A stretch of DNA of 42,630 nucleotides from Candidatus Borkfalkia faecipullorum (lineage in GTDB: Bacteria; Bacillota; Clostridia; Christensenellales; Borkfalkiaceae). The stretch's first letter is position 1; each line of letters opens with the position of its first letter. This document shows, piece after piece, positions 16,306-24,882 of this stretch. The translations under genes and the position numbers were made by a program. The notes beneath the pieces are model-generated. The model saw only the letters and a list, made by a program, of their open reading frames with translations, searched no databases and was not told the DNA's origin. Location of the stretch: positions 1-42,630 of the forward strand of contig DXFX01000043.1 in the NCBI GenBank assembly GCA_019114245.1. Reading direction: 5' to 3'.

Positions 16306-17642
16306 TGTCCGTTGCATCGCTGCAAAAGTTCTACGAACAGTTTTCAAAGAGAGAAAACGCTTCCGTCATGCAGATCGTGCAGGAGGAGAGGGAGGGGAAG
16401 TTCTTCTTTTACATCTCTTCGCCCGAAAAATTCGATACCTCTCTCCTCATTGCCTGCCTGGAAAAGTATCTCCCTTTTCTGACAAACGTGGTGCAGTCTC
16501 CGTACGTCATCCTCAAAAGCGAGTACGAGCTGGTCAGGACGGAGCGCGCGGGCAACATGACCCCGCAGGCGATCCGCAAGACGGTCAGGGATACCACCCT
16601 CTGGAAGAAACACGGGGAGAAAATGCGGCCCGAGTACGTCTATTCCGCCACAAACGAGGACGAGTATGCCACGTATGAAAACCGCGTGGTGCGCACGCTC
16701 ATCGACAAGGCCGTCCGCTTTCTCGACCTCCCCGCCGAGTGCGCGCGGGAAGGGGTAAAAAACCTGTATGAAGCGTATTTTCAAAGCTCTTCGCTGAACA
16801 AGCTCGACCTCGTCAGGCTTTTCGATGAAGACTTGTTCAAGGACAGCAATCCCGAGTCCTTTACCGATTACAGCAAACTGTATCAGCTGCGCGGCAAGCT
16901 GACGCAGCTGCGCAACAGTCATTTTTACAAGATCTTGTCCCGTGCTCCCGCCTTTACGGGAGTCCCGGAAGCGACCAACCTGTTTGTTCACAATCCCGAT
17001 TACAACGGCTGTTTCAAGCTTTGGCGCAGTCTGGACGAATTTTATGCGGGGCTTTCCCTGCTTTCGTCGGCACAGCAGCGCTCGGTCTATTCCGCGTTTG
17101 TCACGCTGGCAATGATCTCCTGCTACGTCCGCCTCGGCTTTGCGCCCGTGCGCGACGTCCCCGTCGGCAATACGGACAAAAACTTCTCTCTGAAAGATTT
17201 TTGCCTGAAAAACGAGGACTTCAACGTCGTACTCAATGCGGATGAGGAAAAGATCACCGTGCTGGTGCAGTGCGCAAAGGCGCGTTCCCAGCAGACCACC
17301 GTCATCCGCCTGCGCACCGATCTTTCCGAAGAAGATGTGTCGGACAATGCCTTCACCGTCAGCCTTCACCGCACGGAATACAGCGACCGCGCCGTGTGCG
17401 TCACGCCCGGCAATAAAAATTCCCTCAAAGACCTGGAAGCGCTCGTCCGCTGCAGCGTGCTCACGTTCGGTGCGGACAAAAGTATTTACGACAAAGTCTG
17501 CCTCGTCTGCGGAAGCAACCTTCTCGAGGACAAGGGGAGGGCATTCCGTTGTCCCGATTGCGGCGCCGTCTACACCTTCCTCGGTAAGGATAAGGTTTGG
17601 CTGAATCAGTTCAATGCCCTTTCGGACATGGAAAAAAAGTAA
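16305..17642 (+). CDS. DUF2357/McrC-like partner with C-terminal zinc ribbon, no nuclease motif
   Basis: The 445-residue protein is the obligate-looking neighbour of the McrB-type NTPase (one-base overlap, AGGAAG 8 nt upstream). The segment ATYENRVVRTLIDKAVRFLD resembles the ENR-containing helix of DUF2357 proteins, the McrC-like partners in McrBC-type systems. I infer this from pattern and context. The middle is helical (residues 150-300). A small domain at about 300-395 could be a degenerate nuclease fold, but I do not find a PD-(D/E)XK signature. The end is a zinc ribbon, C399-x2-C402 and C416-x2-C419 (CLVCGS, CPDCGA). A strong terminator follows, so it is the last gene of the pilus cluster. 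Possible roles are adaptor or target recogniser; unknown. Confidence 0.75.
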   Translation: MSVASLQKFYEQFSKRENASVMQIVQEEREGKFFFYISSPEKFDTSLLIACLEKYLPFLTNVVQSPYVILKSEYELVRTERAGNMTPQAIRKTVRDTTLWKKHGEKMRPEYVYSATNEDEYATYENRVVRTLIDKAVRFLDLPAECAREGVKNLYEAYFQSSSLNKLDLVRLFDEDLFKDSNPESFTDYSKLYQLRGKLTQLRNSHFYKILSRAPAFTGVPEATNLFVHNPDYNGCFKLWRSLDEFYAGLSLLSSAQQRSVYSAFVTLAMISCYVRLGFAPVRDVPVGNTDKNFSLKDFCLKNEDFNVVLNADEEKITVLVQCAKARSQQTTVIRLRTDLSEEDVSDNAFTVSLHRTEYSDRAVCVTPGNKNSLKDLEALVRCSVLTFGADKSIYDKVCLVCGSNLLEDKGRAFRCPDCGAVYTFLGKDKVWLNQFNALSDMEKK

Positions 17643-17650
17643 AATAACAA

Positions 17651-17697
17651 CGCGGGCATCGCGCAAACTGTTGCGCCGATGCCCGCGTTTTCTTTTG
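17651..17697 (+). terminator. Terminator closing the pilus cluster
   Basis: CGCGGGCATC pairs with GATGCCCGCG (17678-17687), and GCGCAA with TTGCGC inside, giving a 16-bp stem with one bulged C. TTTTCTTTTG follows. Confidence 0.92.
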
Positions 17698-17750
17698 TGC
17701 TTTTGTTTCTTTTTTACAATACGTTGCGGCTTTTTTGTACCGTACGCATA

Positions 17751-17784
17751 AAAAATTCCCGCCGCGGCTGCGGCGGGAAAAACG
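17751..17784 (-). terminator. Terminator of the serC-serA unit
   Basis: TTCCCGCCGC / GCGGCGGGAA, a 10-bp stem with a GGCT loop (plus-strand reading), lies 22 bp after the serA stop, with an A-run on the plus strand that becomes a T-run for the minus strand. Confidence 0.88.
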
Positions 17785-17800
17785 CTCATGAGAAGATATT

Positions 17801-18958
17801 TCAGTTGAAGATGCGCACGCGCGTCACCATGTCCAGCTTTGCGATCTCGCCGACGAGCTCGTCGGAAGGTTTGGTATCGAGGTCGAGGAGCATATACGCT
17901 CTGTCGCCCTTGGACTTGTCGATGATGTTCGCGATGTTGATATTGTTTGCGGAAAGCAGGGTGGTGATCTTGGAGATCACGCCTTCCACGTTTGCGTGCA
18001 TGATGGTCAGGCGGCACACGCTGGAACGGGGGGAAGCCACGTCGGGGTAGTTCACGCTGTGCGTGATGTTACCGTTTTCGATGTAGTCGACCAGTTCTTT
18101 GGCGGCCATGGCGGCGCAGTTGTCCTCCGCTTCGGGGGTGGAGGCACCGAGGTGCGGCACGCAGATGATATTGTGTTCTCCGATGAGTTTATCGGAGGGG
18201 AAGTCGGTGACATAGCGCTCCAGTTTCCCGCTGCGCACGGCTTCGAGAACGGCGTCCTCGTCCACAAGTTCTCCGCGCGAATTGTTGATGAGCACGCTGC
18301 CCTCTTTCATTTTGGCAAACGTTTCCGCGTTGAACATCTTTTCCGTGGAGGGAGTGAGCGGAACGTGAACGGTGATGAAATCCGCTTTTTTGAGCAGGGA
18401 ATCGAGGTCGGACATTTCCGTGGTGGTGTAGAGGTGCAGGGCGCCCTGAACGGAGAGGTAGGGGTCATAGCCGAGCACTTTCATGCCCAGGTCGGCGGCG
18501 GCGTTGGCGACCATCACGCCGATGGCGCCCAGACCGATCACGCCCAGCGTCTTGCCCGTGATCTCGTGACCGACAAATTTGGATTTGCCCTTTTCCACCG
18601 CTTTGGAAATGCCTTCCGTGCCTTTCAGCGTCTTGACCCAGTCGATGGCGTCCACGATCTTTCTGCCGCCGAGCAGCAGTTCGCAGAGCACGAGCTCTTT
18701 CACGGCGTTCGCGTTGGCGCCCGGAGTGTTGAACACGACGATGCCCTTGGCGGTGCAGTCGGGGATGGGGATGTTGTTGGTGCCTGCGCCCGCGCGCGCC
18801 ACGGCAAGCAGTTCGTCGTTGAGCGGGTAGTCGTGCATATTGAAGGAGCGCAGCATGATCCCGTCGGGGTTTTTCACGTCTGCGGCGAAGGTGTATCCTG
18901 CGGGGAATTCCTTTTCCGCCACTTCGCTGATTTCGTTGAGTTTGAGAATTTTCGCCAT
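17801..18958 (-). CDS. serA: D-3-phosphoglycerate dehydrogenase
   Basis: This enzyme oxidises 3-phosphoglycerate to 3-phosphohydroxypyruvate with NAD in the first step of serine synthesis. The 385 residues have a substrate domain, a Rossmann NAD domain (GKTLGVIGLGAIGVMVANAA), the catalytic Arg in INNSRGELVDEDAV, the later Glu/His relay ending in CVPHLGAST, and a C-terminal ACT domain (TIMHANVEGVISKITTLLSA) that usually senses serine. The start at 18958 is favoured by AAGGAGG just upstream; a ten-codon longer frame lacks support. That ribosome site overlaps the stop codon of serC, so serC and serA are coupled. No serB is visible nearby. Confidence 0.95.
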   Translation of the reverse strand: MAKILKLNEISEVAEKEFPAGYTFAADVKNPDGIMLRSFNMHDYPLNDELLAVARAGAGTNNIPIPDCTAKGIVVFNTPGANANAVKELVLCELLLGGRKIVDAIDWVKTLKGTEGISKAVEKGKSKFVGHEITGKTLGVIGLGAIGVMVANAAADLGMKVLGYDPYLSVQGALHLYTTTEMSDLDSLLKKADFITVHVPLTPSTEKMFNAETFAKMKEGSVLINNSRGELVDEDAVLEAVRSGKLERYVTDFPSDKLIGEHNIICVPHLGASTPEAEDNCAAMAAKELVDYIENGNITHSVNYPDVASPRSSVCRLTIMHANVEGVISKITTLLSANNINIANIIDKSKGDRAYMLLDLDTKPSDELVGEIAKLDMVTRVRIFN

Positions 18959-18968
18959 GGTTTCCTCC

Positions 18969-20042
18969 TTATGCGTTTTCCAGTTCAAATTTCTTCATGA
19001 ATTCCACAAGCTTTTTCACGCCTTCCACGGGCATGGCGTTGTAGATGGAGGCGCGCATTCCGCCCACCAGTCTGTGGCCCTTGAGGGTGACGAGACCGAC
19101 GGCCTTCGCTTCCTTGACAAATTTTTCGTCCAGTTCCTTGGAAGGGGTGACGAAGGGAACGTTCATGATGGAGCGGTACTCTTTGACGACGTTGTTGGTG
19201 TAGAAAGAGGAGCTGTCGATAAAATCGTATAAAAGGCCCGCTTTATACACGTTGATCTCGTTGATGGCTTTCACGCCGCCCTGTTTTTTGAGGTGGCGCA
19301 AGACGAGGTTTGCCATGTAGATGGCAAAGCAGGGCGGGGTATTGTACAGGGATCCGTTGTCCGCCTGCGTTTTCCATTTGAGCATGGTGGGGCAGATGGG
19401 CAGGGGATTTTCGATGAGGTCGCGGCGGGCGATGACGATGGTCACGCCTGCGGGAGCCAGGTTTTTCTGCGCGCCCGCATAGATGACGCCGAATTTGGTC
19501 ACGTCCACTTCGCGGGAAAGGATCTCCGAGCTCATGTCGCAAACGAGCGGTGCCTTTGTTTCGGGGAATTTGGCGTATCTCGTCCCGAAAATGGTGTTGT
19601 TGGAGGTGATGTGGACGTAATCCGCGTCGTCGTTATAGGCAATTTTGTCCACATCGGGGATATAGGTGTATGTTTTGTCCTCGGAGGAAGCGATCACGCG
19701 CGCTTCGCCGTAGATCTTGCCTTCCTGCCAGGCCTTTTTCGCAAAGTTGCCGGTGACGATGTAGTCGGCCTTTCCCGTGTGCATGAGGTTGAGGGGAACG
19801 GCGGCAAACTGCTGGCTTGCGCCGCCCTGTACGAAGAGCACGCAGTACTCCTGCGGAATATTCATCAGCTCGCGCAGATTGGATTCCGCCTCTTCCACGA
19901 TGGGTGCAAACGCCTTGTCGCGGTGGCTGATCTCGCAAACGCTCATGCCTGTTCCCGCAAAATCGAGAAATTCCCTTTGCGCTTCTTCCAGTACTTCGAG
20001 GGGAAGCATGGAAGGGCCTGCCGAAAAGTTATACACTCTCAT
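18969..20042 (-). CDS. serC: Phosphoserine aminotransferase
   Basis: This PLP enzyme converts phosphohydroxypyruvate and glutamate to phosphoserine and 2-oxoglutarate, the second step of serine synthesis. The 357-residue length is standard. MRVYNFSAGPSMLP is the typical N-terminus and YAGAQKNLAPAGVTIVI contains the PLP-binding Lys. The start is ATG 20042, where AAAAGGAG is 8 nt upstream; the GTG at 20051 begins right at the ribosome site and is unlikely. It is the first gene of a two-gene unit, 10 bp from serA. Confidence 0.95.
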   Translation of the reverse strand: MRVYNFSAGPSMLPLEVLEEAQREFLDFAGTGMSVCEISHRDKAFAPIVEEAESNLRELMNIPQEYCVLFVQGGASQQFAAVPLNLMHTGKADYIVTGNFAKKAWQEGKIYGEARVIASSEDKTYTYIPDVDKIAYNDDADYVHITSNNTIFGTRYAKFPETKAPLVCDMSSEILSREVDVTKFGVIYAGAQKNLAPAGVTIVIARRDLIENPLPICPTMLKWKTQADNGSLYNTPPCFAIYMANLVLRHLKKQGGVKAINEINVYKAGLLYDFIDSSSFYTNNVVKEYRSIMNVPFVTPSKELDEKFVKEAKAVGLVTLKGHRLVGGMRASIYNAMPVEGVKKLVEFMKKFELENA

Positions 20043-20121
20043 ATCATTCACTCCTTTTTTCAGCGGCCGAGAAAGGTCGGGGGAGCCGCCCTGCCTCGTT
20101 CGGCTTACAGATTACTGTATA

Positions 20122-20150
20122 ATTATAATATAAAATTTATTTTTTTTCAA
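20122..20150 (-). promoter_or_regulatory. serCA promoter
   Basis: On the minus strand, TTGAAA (20150-20145) and TATAAT (20127-20122) have a 17-bp spacer. The leader of about 70 nt shows no T-box or other known riboswitch landmark. Confidence 0.85.
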
Positions 20151-20252
20151 CTTTTTCGGGCGGAAAACTTGCGGGAGCGTCATTTTTTTTTCATAAAATT
20201 CCTTCCTGCCTGAAAAAGATAGCCGCAGCGGCAAAAAATCCTCGGAAAAGTA

Positions 20253-20281
20253 TTTACTTTTTTTGCAAAATATAGTAAAAT
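20253..20281 (+). promoter_or_regulatory. Promoter of the coiled-coil protein gene
   Basis: TTTACT and TAAAAT with a 17-bp spacer. An alternative pair is TTGCAA (20263-20268) and TATAAA (20285-20290), 16 bp apart. It is divergent from the serCA promoter. Confidence 0.6.
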
Positions 20282-20340
20282 AATTATAAAGAATCTTTCC
20301 GCTTGCGGTAATCGGAGGCTCACGCCTCAAGGGGGGCTTT

Positions 20341-22146
20341 ATGTCTGACTCGAATCCTAAGAATCTTAACGGACTTTCTGCTGTGGAACGCCTGAAAGCG
20401 ACCGACAAATATCTCACGGAAATGCGCGGCATTCTTGCCTCCATGGATGAGATCGCGGCCCTGCGCCGTCAGCGCGGGGAAGCTCCTTCCGACGAATTCG
20501 GCGGATACAAACGTTCCAATGTGGAGGGCTTTGTCCGTCAGCTGGAAAAGCAGAAGGAATCCATTCTGGCAGAGATCTCCCGTGCGGAGGCAAAGGCCTC
20601 CGCGCAGGAAAGCGTTCCCGCGCCCGCCGCGCCCAAAGCGCCGGCTCCCGCGGCGGAATCTTCTCTCGCTTATTCCAAAAACGACACTGCCGTCACCAGT
20701 TTCCGCAAAGGGGATCCCTCGCTCGCCATCGAAAGTATGTACACGGGCCTTTCCATGGACATCGAAAAGATGCGCGACGACATCCTGCAGGAAATGAAAT
20801 ATACCTACAAACAGGACATGGCCATCTATGACGACCTTTCCGCCAAGATCGACGCCATCAAGCCTGCGGATACGGCCGCCATCGAGGAAACGCTCAAACC
20901 CATTGGGGAGCACATCACGGCCGTCAACGAAACGGTCGCCTCCGTCAAGGAAGACCTTTCCGCAGTGGGCGGAAGCCTCTCTTCCATTGAGGAAAAGGTC
21001 AGCGCGCTTGCTCCCGTCAATTATGAGGAGCTTGCCGAGCGCGTGGCGCAGAAAATGGTGGGCGGCATCGATTACGACGCCCTTGCCCAGCACATCGTCG
21101 GCATCATGACGGGCGGAATGTCCGGCGCGGCGGCGGCTTCCGCCATCGCTTCCAACGAGGAACGCGCCATCAGCGACCTGAATAAAAAGCTGGATTCCAT
21201 CCAGTCCTCTCTCGAAGGCGCCATCAGCGTCAAGGAGATGCCCGAATTCCGTAAACTGGATACGCTCATCGCAGACTATCTGCGCACCTATTCTTTTGAG
21301 ATGATCCCCGACCTGCTGCTTGCGGCAAACGGGATCAAAGACATGGCCAACCGCTACATCATCAGCGGCAACGTCCTGCGCGGCGAAACCATGCTTTCCG
21401 ATCTGCGCGTGCGCCTTGCCCGCGTCACTCTGTGGGGCAGCGCCGCCATTGCCATCGTATCGGAAACGATCGCCATGCACAAACTTCCCGTGACGTATGC
21501 GCCCGAGGCGCTCACGGTATTTTCGGATGCCGTAAAAGAATACGAACAGGCTCCCGCCCTCCCTGCGGAGGAGCTCACCAACCGCCTGCTTGCCGCCAAA
21601 AAGGCCGTATTCAACGACGTGGATATGGATTCCATGGACCGCGACACCTATGCCGAAATGCTGGAGATCCGTCAGGATCTGGACGGAGCGGCTCCCGAAA
21701 AGGGCACGGTCGACAACCTCACCGAACTCAAAAAGGAACTGATGTCCTTCAATCTTTCTTATTTCATCGATTTTTCGCCCGCCGTGCGCGAGGGCGCTCC
21801 TTCCGAGACCTCCGTGGACACGCAGGCGATCCTCGATGCGATCGCCCGTCTCGGCGCGGCTCCTGCACCCGCACCCGCAGCGGCGCCTGCTCCCGCAGCG
21901 CGCGACGAAAAAGCGGATGCCGAAATGCAAGCCAGGCTTGCGCAGCTTCACCAGAGCCGTTCGGGCGTTTCCGTCAAAAAACCGCGCCAGCTGCGCCCCG
22001 CCATTTCCTCCAAGGACAACAAGGTGGAAAAACAGGAACAGCCGCTGCGCACCGTGCGCCGCAAGATCGAAACCGCGCAGGAAGAGAGCTCTCTCTCCAA
22101 ACAGGTCGTCGAGGAAATGGCGCAGATCATCGCGGGCAAGAAATAA
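20341..22146 (+). CDS. Coiled-coil protein of unknown function
   Basis: The 601-residue protein has no membrane helix or signal peptide, so it is probably cytoplasmic. Residues 1-95 are charged and helical. An Ala/Pro linker (about 97-112) follows. Residues about 135-290 have long heptad-like helices (IEKMRDDILQEM, then SSIEEKVSALAPVNYEELAE). A helical globular part (about 295-500) contains RKLDTLIADYLRTYSFEMIP. A second Ala/Pro linker (about 510-525) and a basic tail (VKKPRQLRP, RTVRRKIE) close it. GGGGGG before ATG is a strong ribosome site. The gene has its own promoter and a modest terminator. I do not recognise a family; a scaffold or structural role is a guess. Confidence 0.75.
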   Translation: MSDSNPKNLNGLSAVERLKATDKYLTEMRGILASMDEIAALRRQRGEAPSDEFGGYKRSNVEGFVRQLEKQKESILAEISRAEAKASAQESVPAPAAPKAPAPAAESSLAYSKNDTAVTSFRKGDPSLAIESMYTGLSMDIEKMRDDILQEMKYTYKQDMAIYDDLSAKIDAIKPADTAAIEETLKPIGEHITAVNETVASVKEDLSAVGGSLSSIEEKVSALAPVNYEELAERVAQKMVGGIDYDALAQHIVGIMTGGMSGAAAASAIASNEERAISDLNKKLDSIQSSLEGAISVKEMPEFRKLDTLIADYLRTYSFEMIPDLLLAANGIKDMANRYIISGNVLRGETMLSDLRVRLARVTLWGSAAIAIVSETIAMHKLPVTYAPEALTVFSDAVKEYEQAPALPAEELTNRLLAAKKAVFNDVDMDSMDRDTYAEMLEIRQDLDGAAPEKGTVDNLTELKKELMSFNLSYFIDFSPAVREGAPSETSVDTQAILDAIARLGAAPAPAPAAAPAPAARDEKADAEMQARLAQLHQSRSGVSVKKPRQLRPAISSKDNKVEKQEQPLRTVRRKIETAQEESSLSKQVVEEMAQIIAGKK

Positions 22147-22222
22147 TTGCCTTTCAGGGCATATTTTATAGAACAATTTGTCAGACCGGATTTTTGTCAG
22201 CGAAAAGGTAACACAAATGAGG

Positions 22223-22250
22223 GGGCTGGATGCAGATTCAGCCCTTTTCC
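22223..22250 (+). terminator. Terminator after the coiled-coil gene
   Basis: GGGCTG pairs with CAGCCC (22239-22244) across a 10-nt loop, followed by TTTT. The short stem makes it moderate. It lies only 30 bp before the RNase J start, so some read-through may feed rnj; I see no clear separate promoter. Confidence 0.55.
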
Positions 22251-22279
22251 TATGAAAAGTCCGGTAAAAGGAGTGTGTT

Positions 22280-24217
22280 TTGAAACAAAAAAACGACCGA
22301 AATTTCACACAGGAAAAGGAGGGGCAGGCGAAGAAGGGCTTTTCCGAACTGCCCAGGTTTCTCGGCAACGTAAAGGACGAAACGCGCAGGCAGGACCAGC
22401 AGAAGCGCCGCGCGCCGCAGCAGGAAAAAGCCGCGGGGCAGGACAAGCCCGCCGCAAAGCAGGGCAAGTTTGCAAAACAGGAAAAACAGGCAAAAGCGGA
22501 TAAGGAACATCAAGCAGAGCGTCCCCGCCGCGAAAAGGGGAACGGCCGCCGCGGCAAGGTGAAAAATCCCGTCAAGATCCTGTTTCTCGGCGGCGTAGGC
22601 GAAATCGGCAAAAACATGACCGCCATCGAGTGCGGCAACGACATCATCATCATCGATGCGGGCCTCACCTTCCCCGACGAGGAACTCCCCGGGATCGATC
22701 TCGTCATTCCCGATATCAGCTACCTCGTGCAGAACAAGCAGAAAGTGCGCGGACTTCTTGTCACGCACGGCCACGAGGATCACGTTGGCGGCATTGCATA
22801 TCTGCTCAAAGAGATCAACTGCCCCGTCTACGCAACGAAGCTCACGCTTGCGCTTGCGGACAACAAACTGCGCGAACAGCGCATCAATCGCGCGCAGCTC
22901 ATCTGCATCAAACCGGGGGATAAGATCAAGCTTGGCTGTTTCGGCATCGAGTTTATCAACGTCAACCATTCTATTGCGGGCGCGGTGGCGCTTGCCATCG
23001 ACACGCCGCAGGGCAAGATCTATCACAGCGGCGATTTCAAGATCGACCTCACGCCCGTTGCGGGCGAACAGATCGACCTCTCCCGCATTGCCGAACTGGG
23101 CAGGGAGGGGATCAAGCTCCTGCTCTGCGAATCCACCAACGTCGAGCGCCCCGGTTATACCATGAGCGAAACGGTAGTCGGCACCACGCTCGATCACCTC
23201 TTTTCCGAGCACGCAAACCGCCGCATCATCGTGGCGACCTTCGCTTCCAACGTGCATCGCCTGCAGCAGATCGTCGATCTTGCCGCAAAGTACCGCCGCA
23301 AGGTGGCTCTTTCGGGCAGGAGTATGCTCAACGTCGTGGACGCAGCCACCAAGATCGGCGAGCTGACCATTCCCGAAGGCGTGCTCATCGACGTGGAAAA
23401 GATCAAAAACTATTTCGACCGCGAGATCGTCATTGTTTCCACGGGCAGCCAGGGCGAGCCGATGAGCGCCCTCACCCGCATGGCGAGCGGCGAATTCAAC
23501 AAAGTCACCATCGGCGCCAACGATACCATCATCATTTCCGCAAGCCCCATTCCGGGCAACGAAAAGATGATCTGCAAGGTCATCAACAATCTGTACCGCA
23601 AGGGCGCCAACGTCGTGTATGAATCGCTGGAAAAAATTCACGTTTCCGGGCACGCTTGCCAGGAAGAGCTGAAAATTCTGCATTCCCTGCTCAAACCGCA
23701 GTTCTTTATCCCCGTTCACGGCGAATACAGGCATTTGAAGCGCCACGCGCGCCTCGCGATGGAGCTGGGCATGAGCGAGAACAATATCCTCATTGCCGAC
23801 ATCGGCAACTGCGTGGAGCTGACGAGGGACAGTATGCAGTTCGGTGAAAGCGTCTCTTCGGGTGCGCGCCTCGTGGACGGCGGTTCTTTGGAGGACAAGG
23901 AAAACAGCCTTGTCATGAAGGACAGGAAGCACCTCTCCGAGGACGGCATCTTTGTCATCACCGCCTGCGTTTCCGAGCGCACGGGCGATCTGCTCAGCGA
24001 CCCCGATGTGGTCATCCGCGGCTTTGTTATGCCAGAAAATGCCGACTATTACGCGGAAGTGCGCCGCATCGTCATCAACTGCGCGTCGCAGGTGGACATT
24101 CCTGCGGACGTGGAGAACACGGAATACGCCGCCGCCATCAAGAAAGCGGTGAAAAACTTTATCTATAAAAAGACAAAGCAGAACCCCGTCATTATGGCAA
24201 ACATTGTCCGCGTCTGA
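22280..24217 (+). CDS. rnj: Ribonuclease J
   Basis: This cytoplasmic metallo-beta-lactamase/beta-CASP enzyme processes and degrades RNA (5' exonuclease and endonuclease). The core has GGVGEIGKNM, the zinc motif H163-G-H165-E-D167-H168, IYHSGDFKID, the beta-CASP parts STGSQGEPMSALTRM and HVSGHA, and PVHGEYRHL. At 645 residues it is about 90 longer than B. subtilis RNase J1. The surplus is an N-terminal Lys/Gln/Arg-rich tail (residues 1-95) of low complexity. The start is TTG 22280 with GGAG 6 nt upstream; no in-frame ATG in the tail has a comparable site. The stop lies one base before the next gene. Confidence 0.93.
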   Translation: MKQKNDRNFTQEKEGQAKKGFSELPRFLGNVKDETRRQDQQKRRAPQQEKAAGQDKPAAKQGKFAKQEKQAKADKEHQAERPRREKGNGRRGKVKNPVKILFLGGVGEIGKNMTAIECGNDIIIIDAGLTFPDEELPGIDLVIPDISYLVQNKQKVRGLLVTHGHEDHVGGIAYLLKEINCPVYATKLTLALADNKLREQRINRAQLICIKPGDKIKLGCFGIEFINVNHSIAGAVALAIDTPQGKIYHSGDFKIDLTPVAGEQIDLSRIAELGREGIKLLLCESTNVERPGYTMSETVVGTTLDHLFSEHANRRIIVATFASNVHRLQQIVDLAAKYRRKVALSGRSMLNVVDAATKIGELTIPEGVLIDVEKIKNYFDREIVIVSTGSQGEPMSALTRMASGEFNKVTIGANDTIIISASPIPGNEKMICKVINNLYRKGANVVYESLEKIHVSGHACQEELKILHSLLKPQFFIPVHGEYRHLKRHARLAMELGMSENNILIADIGNCVELTRDSMQFGESVSSGARLVDGGSLEDKENSLVMKDRKHLSEDGIFVITACVSERTGDLLSDPDVVIRGFVMPENADYYAEVRRIVINCASQVDIPADVENTEYAAAIKKAVKNFIYKKTKQNPVIMANIVRV

Positions 24218-24218
24218 T

Positions 24219-24836
24219 ATGGACGAGCTGCAATTTTTGCCGCCGTTGCGGATAGACGAACGCCTGCGCGCCCTGCGCGAGCAGGCGATGCGCGTCAGGG
24301 ATCCGTCCACCCCGGACGATGTTTTGCGCCTGCTTTTGTGCGTTGCGCGGATGCGCGCGCCCGAAAGAATGCTTGAAATCGGCACGGCGGAGGGGCTTAC
24401 CTCCGTCGCTCTGCTTTGCGAATGCAGGGAGGCGCGGCTCACCACGGTCGAGCTGGACGAGGAGCGGTACCGCCGCGCCCTCGTCAACCTTTCCGACTTC
24501 GGCGTGCGCGAGCGCGCAAACTGTATTCTCGGCGATGCGGCGGACGTCCTGCCTTCGTTGGAAGGGAAGTTCGACCTCATCTTTCTGGACGGGCCGAAGG
24601 TGCAGTACAGGAAGTACCTGCCCGATTGCAAGAGGCTTCTTTCCCCGCACGGAGTACTGTTTGCGGACGACGTGCTTTTCGGCGGCTGGGTGAACGGAAA
24701 AAACCCCGTTCCCGAAAAGCGCAGAATGCTGGCCGAACACATCCGCGAATATCTCACCGCGGTGTGCGCCGACGAGGATCTTATCACAAGCATTCTCGAC
24801 ATCGGGGAAGGCGTCGCCATTTCGGTCAAAAAATAG
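24219..24836 (+). CDS. SAM-dependent O-methyltransferase, probably TrmR (tRNA ho5U34 methyltransferase)
   Basis: The 205 residues match the YrrM/CheY-neighbour class I O-methyltransferase family. LEIGTAEGLTSVALL is the SAM loop, TTVELDEERY supplies the acidic ribose ligand, and LIFLDGPKVQYRKYL and LFADDVLFGG hold the metal-ligand Asp residues. In B. subtilis the equivalent gene stands next to U32 peptidase-like trhP genes and makes 5-methoxyuridine at tRNA position 34. The same neighbour occurs here at 24883, which is the main reason for the TrmR call. ATG 24219 starts one base after the rnj stop, with no clear ribosome site, so it is probably coupled to rnj. Confidence 0.78.
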   Translation: MDELQFLPPLRIDERLRALREQAMRVRDPSTPDDVLRLLLCVARMRAPERMLEIGTAEGLTSVALLCECREARLTTVELDEERYRRALVNLSDFGVRERANCILGDAADVLPSLEGKFDLIFLDGPKVQYRKYLPDCKRLLSPHGVLFADDVLFGGWVNGKNPVPEKRRMLAEHIREYLTAVCADEDLITSILDIGEGVAISVKK

Positions 24837-24882
24837 AGGAACGTATCCGCATTTTCGGAACAATACGCTTAGGGAGGAAACG

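Noticed and set aside
14677..17642. Ordinary McrBC type IV restriction system
   Set aside because: The NTPase has four membrane helices and the partner shows no nuclease signature but a zinc ribbon, so a standard restriction role is not supported.
20043..20121. T-box or other riboswitch before serC
   Set aside because: The leader is only about 70 nt and has no T-box sequence or competing terminator.
20320..24829. Long minus-strand open frames (715 and 859 codons) opposite the coiled-coil, RNase J and methyltransferase genes
   Set aside because: They are shadows caused by the GC-rich third codon positions of real genes; RNase J and the methyltransferase are certain on the plus strand.
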